Assembly (NCBI GenBank): GCA_964515335.1
Contig: CAZETS010000008.1
Coordinates: 34,529 to 98,528 of the forward strand
Source of the DNA: TMED88 sp964515335
GTDB taxonomy: Bacteria; Myxococcota_A; UBA9160; UBA4427
Direction: 5' to 3'
DNA: 64,000 nt
The notes beneath the pieces were generated by a model. That model had not been told where the DNA came from. It saw only the letters and a program-made list of their open reading frames with translations, and searched no databases. Positions 30,115 through 37,167 of this stretch are shown piece by piece (the stretch's first letter is position 1; every line of letters begins with the position of its first letter). The position numbers and the translations under genes were made by a program.

Positions 30115-31406
30115 CCAGAAAGCGCTCCGTCATGGCGCACGCCGAGCGCCGTGTCGAAGACCTCGCGCAGCCGTTCGGTGCTCTTGCGCACGTCGAACTC
30201 GGACTCGATCAGCCGGCGTGCGTTCGTCGCGAGACGCCCGCGCAGCGATTCCTCCTCGAGCAGCGACTCGAGGGCCGCGGCGAGCTGCTTGGGGTCGTGC
30301 TGCGCGACGATCAGCCCCGTCTCTCCATCGCGCACCGCCTCGGGAATGCCCGTCACGTCGGTCGACACGCACGACGTCCCCAGCGCCATGGCCTCGAGAA
30401 GCGTCGTGGGAAGGCCGTCGCGGTTGCCGTCCTCGCCGATCACGCAGGGCGCGGCGAGCACGGCGGCCGAGCGCACCTCCTCGCGCATGACGTTTTGTGG
30501 CATCGGGCCCGTCAGCTCGACGCACCCGGTCAGCCCCCGCTCGACGATGCGTCGCTCCAGCGCCTGCTCGAGCGCGCCGGTCCCGATGATCCGGCAGCCG
30601 AAGTCGACACCCCGCCGGGCCAGCAACGCGCAGGCGTCGATCAGATCCTCGAAGCCCTTCTTCTCGACCAGCCGGCCCACGCCCACGACGAGTCGGCGGC
30701 GATCCGCCGGCGGCCGGAACTCGAACGAGTCGAGATCGAGTCCATTGTAGATGCGGCGGATCGTCGGAGCGCGGGCGCCGTGCTCTTCGGCGAGCGCCTG
30801 GAGATGGGCGGCGTTGTAGTCGCTCACGGTGACCACCGTCTCCGCGGCCGCCATCTTCGAGACGAGGTCGGCCGGGTCGACTTCCTCGTGGAAGATGTCT
30901 TTGGCGTGCGCGGTGAAGCTGAATCCGATGCCCGCGAACGCGGAGGCGAGGCGCGCCACCGAGGTCGCCGACGTGCCGAAGTGGGCGTGCAGGTGCCCGA
31001 TTCCGCGCTCCTCGATGTGGCGCGCGAGAACCAGCGCCTGGTGGACGTCGACCACGTCGGCGCGCACGCCCTCGACGAGCCCGCCCGCGAGAACGTCGAC
31101 GCGACCCTCGTAGCGGCGGATCTCGCTCCACAGATCGCGGGCCCGGATGCCCGCGTGGGGGAGGTAGGTGACCGGAGCGCGGACGCGCGCGATCGAGTCC
31201 TGGAAGTGGGTGTCGTTCGGGGGCCGTAGCGCGAAGATCTCCATCTCGGCGCCCGCTTCCTGGTGGGCGAGCAGCTCGTTGACGATGAACGTCTCGGAGA
31301 ACCGCGGATAGCGCTTCACCACGTAGGCCACCTTCGGCGAGGACCCGCCGACCAGGGTCGGCCGAGACGGCGGGGCGAGGGCGTCGGTCTGTTCGATCGC
31401 TTGCAT
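30111..31406 (-). CDS. GT4 family glycosyltransferase
   Basis: A GT-B enzyme of about 431 residues. It has KVAYVVKRYPRFSETFIVNELLAHQ at the start, HLHAHFGTSATSVARLAS and FTAHAKDIFHEEVDP (as in colanic-acid WcaL/AmsK-type enzymes), then IYNGLDLDSFEF, VGRLVEKKGFEDLIDAC and EDGNRDGLPTTLLEAMALGTSCV for donor binding. The ATG at 31406 has GAGGAG eight bases upstream. It follows the receiver-glycosyltransferase fusion by 48 bp. Likely adds a sugar in exopolysaccharide assembly. Confidence 0.9.
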   Translation of the reverse strand: MQAIEQTDALAPPSRPTLVGGSSPKVAYVVKRYPRFSETFIVNELLAHQEAGAEMEIFALRPPNDTHFQDSIARVRAPVTYLPHAGIRARDLWSEIRRYEGRVDVLAGGLVEGVRADVVDVHQALVLARHIEERGIGHLHAHFGTSATSVARLASAFAGIGFSFTAHAKDIFHEEVDPADLVSKMAAAETVVTVSDYNAAHLQALAEEHGARAPTIRRIYNGLDLDSFEFRPPADRRRLVVGVGRLVEKKGFEDLIDACALLARRGVDFGCRIIGTGALEQALERRIVERGLTGCVELTGPMPQNVMREEVRSAAVLAAPCVIGEDGNRDGLPTTLLEAMALGTSCVSTDVTGIPEAVRDGETGLIVAQHDPKQLAAALESLLEEESLRGRLATNARRLIESEFDVRKSTERLREVFDTALGVRHDGALSG

Positions 31407-31454
31407 GGTCGGCTCCTCTCGACTCCTCACTCCATCACCTACGGACGCCACGCG

Positions 31455-33071
31455 TCACGAGGCCACCCTCGCCTCGACCTCGAGCCCGTCGCAGAACTCG
31501 GCGAAGCGCTGCGCACCGTCCAGCGGAAGCCGGTTCGCCACTCGCGCCGCCTCCAACGGAGATTCGGCCGAGCCGAGGGCCGTCCGGACCGCCGTGAACA
31601 TCCGCTCGGGGGCCGTGTCGAGGGGGTGGAGACAGCCCACCAGACCCATCGCCTCGAGCCGGCGAGCGCGCACCAGTTGCTCGCGCCGATGCAGCAGACG
31701 CGGAATCAGGAGCGCCCGCTTCGCGTGCGCGAGAACTCCCGTGACCGTGTTGTATCCGGCGGTCGACACCACCAGGTCGGCGTCCGCGAACCACTCCGCC
31801 GTGGACGGCATGAACTCGCGGACGACGACGGGCAGCCCCTCGGCCGCCCCGCGCACCCGCTCGACGAGGTCGCTCGACGCCAGGGGGCCGGTCAGGAGCT
31901 CCGAGTCGACCTCCAGATCGTCCTGGAAGCGCCTCAGCATCTCCAGATAGGCGAGGAGCATCGACCCCGCTCCGTCGCCTCCACCGATCGAGACGGCTAC
32001 CCGCGGTCGGCGCCGCTGACCGCCGGCCGGGCCTTCACTGCTCTTCGAGAAATCCTCGCACACGTAGCCCACGTATTGCGTCCGGTGGGCGAGGGGGCCG
32101 ACGAGACCGTACTCGCTCACCGTGTCGTACAGGTCCGGCGACCCGTATACGACGACGTGGTCGTAGTAGGTCTGGATCGCCTCGTAGATGCCCGACCTCT
32201 TCCAGGACTCCCTGACGATGGCCGCGTCGTCGATGACGTCGCGGAGGCCGAGGATCCGCCGGCAGCCACCGCGAGCTGTCAGCCACTCGAGGGACGGCTT
32301 CAGCTCTTCCTGCATGCCGAGTGGGGCGTGGTCGGCCAGCAGCACGTTGGGTTCGTAGTCCTTGACGACGCGCAGCAGCAGGTTCGACCGGATGCTCCGC
32401 ACGCTGTCGCCGGAGATGGGCAGCGAGCGGGCCTCGTAGTCGTTGGAGCCGACCTTCCGGACCGCGGGCAGCTTCACGTAGTCGGCCCCGTCGGGCAGCT
32501 CGTAGCGATCGGCGATCGGCGAGCCCGTGACGAGCAGAACGGACGTATCCGGATGACGCTTGATGACCGCGCGGATCAGCTTGAGGGAGCGCTGGAGGTG
32601 ACCCACCCCCAAAGTGTCGTGCGAATAAACCAGCATCCGGGTGCCCGCGCCGAAGCGGGCTGGCACCGTTGCGATGCGCCCGACGGAGCGATCGGCGGCG
32701 GGCCTGCGCGTGAGCGCAAACTGCAGCGCCTGGTGGACGTCCTCGGTGGTGAACGGCTTGACGAGATAGGCCGCAGCCCCGACGGCCTCTGCTCGCTTCA
32801 GCATGGCCTCCCCACCGCGCGCCGTTGCGAATACGATCTCGCACCCGAACTGCTCGCGCAGCGCGCGAGCCACCGTCATGCCGTCTGTCCCACCGCGAAG
32901 CTGGATGTCCAACAGGACGACTTCCGGGTTGCAGAGCGCTGCGCGGGCGACCGCCTCCCCGGCGGTGGTCGCACGACCGACGACCTCGTGGCCCATCTCG
33001 GCGACGATCTGCTCGAGGTGCAGCTGCACGAGCATCTCGTCTTCGACGATCATCACGCGGAGCGGCTCCAT
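31455..33071 (-). CDS. Receiver domain fused to a MurG-like glycosyltransferase
   Basis: A 538-residue fusion. Residues 1-120 are a complete CheY-like receiver: acidic pair E10/D11, phospho-acceptor D55 in VVLLDIQL, T83 and K105 in YLVKPF. From about residue 145 a GT-B enzyme of the MurG/COG4671 type follows: RMLVYSHDTLGVGHLQRSL, VAVSIGGGDGAGSM, and the donor-site motif DLVVSTAGYNTVTGVLAHAKRALLIPR. The ATG overlaps the kinase stop as TGATG. The likely reading is an enzyme whose activity or position is set by phosphorylation from the adjacent kinase (inference). Confidence 0.88.
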   Translation of the reverse strand: MEPLRVMIVEDEMLVQLHLEQIVAEMGHEVVGRATTAGEAVARAALCNPEVVLLDIQLRGGTDGMTVARALREQFGCEIVFATARGGEAMLKRAEAVGAAAYLVKPFTTEDVHQALQFALTRRPAADRSVGRIATVPARFGAGTRMLVYSHDTLGVGHLQRSLKLIRAVIKRHPDTSVLLVTGSPIADRYELPDGADYVKLPAVRKVGSNDYEARSLPISGDSVRSIRSNLLLRVVKDYEPNVLLADHAPLGMQEELKPSLEWLTARGGCRRILGLRDVIDDAAIVRESWKRSGIYEAIQTYYDHVVVYGSPDLYDTVSEYGLVGPLAHRTQYVGYVCEDFSKSSEGPAGGQRRRPRVAVSIGGGDGAGSMLLAYLEMLRRFQDDLEVDSELLTGPLASSDLVERVRGAAEGLPVVVREFMPSTAEWFADADLVVSTAGYNTVTGVLAHAKRALLIPRLLHRREQLVRARRLEAMGLVGCLHPLDTAPERMFTAVRTALGSAESPLEAARVANRLPLDGAQRFAEFCDGLEVEARVAS

Positions 33072-35368
33072 CAGACCAACCAATCCGAAGCCACACGGGG
33101 AAACTGAACGGTCACGCGGGCGCCGACGCCGGTCCCGATCGAGACGTCGCCTCCGAGCTGACGGGCGAGGGTCGTCACGAGTGCGAGCCCGAGCGGGCGT
33201 TCGTCGCATTCGAAGTCCTCATACGCCTCGATCCCGGGTCCGTCGTCGAAGACCTCGAGCGATCGGTTGCCGTCCTCGAGGTCCTTCATGGCAATCCCGA
33301 TGCGAACCCTTCCCGCCCTCGTCAGCGCGTGCTTGAGCGAGTTGGTGACCAGCTCGTTGACGATGAGCCCGCAGGTCACCGCCTGATCGATGCCGAGGCG
33401 CTCGGCCGGCGACTCGACGACGATCTCGGCTGCGTGCGATACGCCGAAGGACTGCACGATTCGCCGGGCCAGGGACTCGAAGTAGTTGCCGACGTCCAGC
33501 ACGCCGACATCGGCGGCGTCGTGGAGCTGCTCGTGGATCAGGGCCATCGCCTGGATGCAGCGCCGGCTCTCCTCGAGCTCGACCACCGTGTTGTCGTCGC
33601 TCGAGCACGATGCCTGGATGGCGAGCAGGCTCGAGATGATCTGCATGTTGTTCTTCACGCGATGGTGGAGCTCGCGCAGCAGCAGATCCTTCCCGCCCAG
33701 AGAAGAGCGCAGCTGCTCCTCGAGCGCCTTCCGGTCGGAGATGTCCTGGGCGGTGCACACGTATCCCTGCGCGCGGTCGGGGCTTCCGCTCGTCACCGCG
33801 CTCGAGAAGGAGACCGGGACCGCGCTCCCGTCGCGGCGCACCAGGGTGAGCTCGGTGACGGCCACCCGCTCGGACTCGCTGCTCCAGAGCGGCCGGTCGG
33901 AGTTCCCGTGGGCCTGCTCGGCACAGATGAGCTCGAAGGGGCGGCCCACCAGCTCGTCGAGCTCGTATCCGAGCAGCGCCAGAGCGCCGCGATTCACCTT
34001 GGTGATCCGGCGATCGGCATCGAGCATGATGAGAACGCCCGCCATCGAGTCGAAGATGTGCGCGAGGCTCTCGACCGAAACCGTGGTTCGGGCGAGCGCC
34101 TGCGCCATGCTGTCGAACGCGTCCGCCAGAACCCCCAGCTCGCCTTTGGCCCGAATCGCCACCCGAGTGTCCAGCTGCCCGTCGCCGACGCGACGTGCCG
34201 CGTCGTGGAGGGCTCGCAGCGGCCCGTCGATCGATCGCCAGGTCGTCCAGCCGAGCAGCATCGCCAGGGCGGCGGCCGCCACACTGACCCCGATCGCCAT
34301 GCGCATGGCCGAGCTCGTCCGCTGCGAGATGGCACGAAGCGAGTCGTCCAGTGACTCCTCGGCCTCGCTGCGCAGCGCGTACACGACGGGCAGAATCTGG
34401 TAGGCGATGTGTGGCTCGATCAGCCGATCGACGTGATCGTCGGCCCGCGCGGGCTCCGTCGCGACCAGGGTGTCGAGCTCACCGATCAGCCTGCCGAGCT
34501 CGTCGTACTCCTCCGTCAGCCTGATCAGCAGTGCTCGCTCCCGGGTCGGCGCGACACCCGCCGACCGCGGCTTTGCGTCGAGTTCGTCGAGGTAGTGGGC
34601 GAAGGCTCCCATTGCCTCGTGGAGCCGCTCGCGAGCCGTCAGATCACTCTGCTCGGTCTCGAGGCCGAGCTGCGCGGCCGACTCGTCGAACGAATCGGCG
34701 CGCCCTACCAGCTCCCGGACGAGAGCCCGCACGTCGTGGAGATCGGCGGTCATCAGCGTCGCGAGGCGCAGATCCCGAAGCGCACTCTGAGAGGGCTCGC
34801 CGCGGTCGGGGTCGAGCACGACCCGAAGGCCCTCGATTTCGATGCGGTCCGCGCCGGGCTCTCGAGTCAGGCTCGTCAGCGTCCCCTTGACCTTGTCGCT
34901 GGTCTTGACGTTGCTCGTCTTGATCTTGCGAGCCAGCCAGCGGCCCGCTTCGACCTGGGCGCTGACCTCGACACGTTGCCCGACCGCCAGCTCCTCGAAA
35001 TCTCCGGCACGCAGGTCGCGACCATCGAAGGACGTCCCCTCGCGGGCGGCGATCTCGATCCCGTAGAGGTTCAGGGTACGCGCGGCGGCATCGACGGCCT
35101 GCAGGGGACCGCGAAGCTTCGGCCGGCGGGTTCCCGGCAGGAGATCCACCTCCCTGCCTCGAAAAAAGCCCGCCTCGTCCCAGGTGCCCTCGATCTCGAG
35201 CCCGTGCCGTGAGACCTCGAGGTCCGACAGGTCGACACCGGGCTTGACGCGCAGGTCGTCGAGCCGCTGCTCGACGTCCCGGTTGAGCTGGTAGGCCACG
35301 ATGCCGACGACGAGCACCAGCAACGGACCCGCACCGAATGCCAACAACAGCCTCGTTCGCAAGCTCAC
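33071..35368 (-). CDS. Sensor histidine kinase with DUF5666-like periplasmic sensor
   Basis: A 765-residue kinase. First membrane span about 8-28; periplasmic region with two DUF5666-like beta modules (FRGREVDLLPGTRRPKLRGP, GDFEELAVGQRVEVSAQVE, VKGTLTSL) to about 190, then helices; second span about 335-357; HAMP; PAS near 430-540; HisKA_2-type phospho-acceptor ELHHRVKNNMQIISSLLAIQA; HATPase with VNELVTNSLKHAL. The GTG at 35368 is preferred: GGAGG lies nine bases upstream and the sigma-54 site fits, although the frame stays open to 35605. Partner of the downstream receiver fusion. Confidence 0.88.
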   Translation of the reverse strand: MSLRTRLLLAFGAGPLLVLVVGIVAYQLNRDVEQRLDDLRVKPGVDLSDLEVSRHGLEIEGTWDEAGFFRGREVDLLPGTRRPKLRGPLQAVDAAARTLNLYGIEIAAREGTSFDGRDLRAGDFEELAVGQRVEVSAQVEAGRWLARKIKTSNVKTSDKVKGTLTSLTREPGADRIEIEGLRVVLDPDRGEPSQSALRDLRLATLMTADLHDVRALVRELVGRADSFDESAAQLGLETEQSDLTARERLHEAMGAFAHYLDELDAKPRSAGVAPTRERALLIRLTEEYDELGRLIGELDTLVATEPARADDHVDRLIEPHIAYQILPVVYALRSEAEESLDDSLRAISQRTSSAMRMAIGVSVAAAALAMLLGWTTWRSIDGPLRALHDAARRVGDGQLDTRVAIRAKGELGVLADAFDSMAQALARTTVSVESLAHIFDSMAGVLIMLDADRRITKVNRGALALLGYELDELVGRPFELICAEQAHGNSDRPLWSSESERVAVTELTLVRRDGSAVPVSFSSAVTSGSPDRAQGYVCTAQDISDRKALEEQLRSSLGGKDLLLRELHHRVKNNMQIISSLLAIQASCSSDDNTVVELEESRRCIQAMALIHEQLHDAADVGVLDVGNYFESLARRIVQSFGVSHAAEIVVESPAERLGIDQAVTCGLIVNELVTNSLKHALTRAGRVRIGIAMKDLEDGNRSLEVFDDGPGIEAYEDFECDERPLGLALVTTLARQLGGDVSIGTGVGARVTVQFPRVASDWLV

Positions 35369-35425
35369 GCCGTCCGTCCTCCGCAGGCCGCCCGCTCCCC
35401 GCGAGCCGGCCACGGGCAGAGCAGA

Positions 35426-35441
35426 AGCAAGAGGCGTGCCG
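35426..35441 (-). promoter_or_regulatory. Near-consensus sigma-54 promoter for the kinase/glycosyltransferase operon
   Basis: On the minus strand CGGCACG-CCTC-TTGCT differs from TGGCACG-N4-TTGCW only at the first base. The predicted start near 35415 gives a leader of about 47 bases before the GTG at 35368. Confidence 0.75.
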
Positions 35442-35500
35442 CTGGTCGGCGCGAGGAGACGCGCCCCGCGCCGCCGGGGGTAGGTCGATTCACCCGGGGT

Positions 35501-35517
35501 CGGGGGATATGCCCCCG
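35501..35517. promoter_or_regulatory. G5/C5 palindrome, candidate activator site
   Basis: CGGGGGATATGCCCCCG has 6-bp arms and lies about 94 bp upstream of the predicted sigma-54 start. It resembles the elements at 22986-22999 and 63284-63297 in sequence and in distance from their promoters. No gene is visible in 35369-35555. Confidence 0.5.
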
Positions 35518-35555
35518 CCTGGCGTTTTCCTGCGGGGACGGCTTCTCGGGAGGGG

Positions 35556-37136
35556 CTAGGGGGCGGTCCGTTCGCGACGGCGCGCCTCGCCGAGCGCGAC
35601 GCCACCGAGCACCGTCAGGCAGGCGATCGGAAGCCACGGTCCGAAGCGAACGGACAGCGTCGAACCGGCACCGGGAAGCACGTCGACGACCAGCACGCCT
35701 CGCTCCTCTGCGGGCAGTCGGCCGACCACCCGGCCGCGCGCATCGATGGCGGCCGTGATGCCGGTGTTGGTGGCGCGAAGCACCGGCCGACGCGTCTCGA
35801 CGGCCCGAATCACCGCGGCGGCGAAGTGCTGCTCGATGGCGCCGGTGGTGCCGAACCAGGCGTCGTTGGAGATGTTCACGAGGATGCCCGCGCCGTCCTC
35901 CACCAGCTCTCGCGCGATGCCGGCGAAGACCACCTCGAAGCAGATCAGCGGGCCGAGACGAGCCGGGCCCGCATCGAGGACACGAGGCCGTTCGCCCGGC
36001 AGCAATGACGCCGCGTCGGCGCGGACCATCGAGAGGGGCCATGGCTCGTACTCGGCGAACGGCAAGAGATGGACCTTGTCGTGATGGGCGACCGGTCGTC
36101 GGTCCGGACCGAAGAGCACCGCCGAATTGCGCAGACTCGCCGACTCGCCGCCCTCTACGCGGGGCGTGCCGATCAGCACGTAGTCGGGCGCATCGACCGG
36201 CCGACGCACCGCTTCGGCGACCAGCTCCGTATTCATCGGCAGCGTCACGCTGACGGCGTTCTCGGGCCACACCGCGATGTCGGCGGCCACCGACCCGGAC
36301 AGGGTGGAGAGTCGCTCGAGCGCCGGACCGACCCGGCCCACGTCACCCCGCCAGGCGTTCGGCAGGTCGGGCTGCACGAGCAACACCCGGCTCCACCCTC
36401 GATCGGGCCGCGAAGTCGGGTCTGCGGGCCGCACGGCGCCGGGAGTCGGCTCACCGCCTTCTCGGCCGCGGTCCAGCGACGCGCTCAGCGCGAGTGCGCT
36501 GACCGCTACGACGGCCGCCAGCGCGAGGGATCTCGAGCGTTCACGAGCGTTCGCGATCAGCGCCCGCACGACCGCCGCGTTCAGCAGGGCGAGCCAGAAC
36601 GAGAGCATCCACTCCCCCCCGATCGCCGCCGACTGCAGGAGCTCGGGCACGGGCGCCAGGGCGTGCGCGAGGAAGAGCCAGGGCAGGCCGGTCAACAGGG
36701 TGCCACGGACGAACTCGGCCACCACGAACGCGCACCCGAACCGCACCACCGCAGTCACGGCCGGCCCCCGCCCCGGGTCTCCCCCCATCGCCGCGGCCAG
36801 AGCGAACGTGGCGGCGCCGAAGACCTGCCCCACCGTGAGGGCGATCACGATGCCCATCCAGATCGGTACCTCGAAATAGGCCGTCGAGCCGACCGTCGCC
36901 GGCACGACGGTCGACAGGATCGTCGCGACGCTGCCCGCCACCCAGCCCAGCAACGCGCGCTCTCCGGCCGAGCGGGCGACCAGTCCTCGCAGCAGGGGAA
37001 CGAGGCAGACGAAGGCGAGGGGCCACGCCCCCCAGCTCGGCTGCGCGAGCGCGTACGCGCAGCCGCTCGCCGCGGCCAGCAGCAACGCGCGAGGCATCGG
37101 TGATCGTTCGGCTTGCACCGACTGCATCGAACTCAC
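35556..37136 (-). CDS. lnt: Apolipoprotein N-acyltransferase
   Basis: A 526-residue inner-membrane enzyme that adds the third acyl chain to lipoproteins. About six N-terminal membrane spans precede a periplasmic nitrilase-fold domain with the Glu of WPENAVSV, the Lys region KVHLLPFAEYEPW and the Cys of LICFEVVFAGIAREL. NISNDAWFGTTGAIEQHFAAA is diagnostic. The start is uncertain among GTG 37136, ATG 37127 and ATG 37097. Only 31 bases separate it from the divergent kinase at 37168. Confidence 0.95.
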   Translation of the reverse strand: MSSMQSVQAERSPMPRALLLAAASGCAYALAQPSWGAWPLAFVCLVPLLRGLVARSAGERALLGWVAGSVATILSTVVPATVGSTAYFEVPIWMGIVIALTVGQVFGAATFALAAAMGGDPGRGPAVTAVVRFGCAFVVAEFVRGTLLTGLPWLFLAHALAPVPELLQSAAIGGEWMLSFWLALLNAAVVRALIANARERSRSLALAAVVAVSALALSASLDRGREGGEPTPGAVRPADPTSRPDRGWSRVLLVQPDLPNAWRGDVGRVGPALERLSTLSGSVAADIAVWPENAVSVTLPMNTELVAEAVRRPVDAPDYVLIGTPRVEGGESASLRNSAVLFGPDRRPVAHHDKVHLLPFAEYEPWPLSMVRADAASLLPGERPRVLDAGPARLGPLICFEVVFAGIARELVEDGAGILVNISNDAWFGTTGAIEQHFAAAVIRAVETRRPVLRATNTGITAAIDARGRVVGRLPAEERGVLVVDVLPGAGSTLSVRFGPWLPIACLTVLGGVALGEARRRERTAP

Positions 37137-37167
37137 ATTGTAGGGAGGTCACTGGAGGCCTGCCCCG

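Noticed and set aside
35369..35605. N-terminal extension of the histidine kinase to 35605
   Set aside because: Low-complexity Arg/Pro sequence overlapping lnt and containing the sigma-54 promoter. The GTG at 35368 has a good ribosome site right before the membrane span.
37090..37140. Possible sigma-54 site before the 37168 kinase (TTCGGCTTGCACC)
   Set aside because: TTGCA is present but there is no GG at the required distance upstream.
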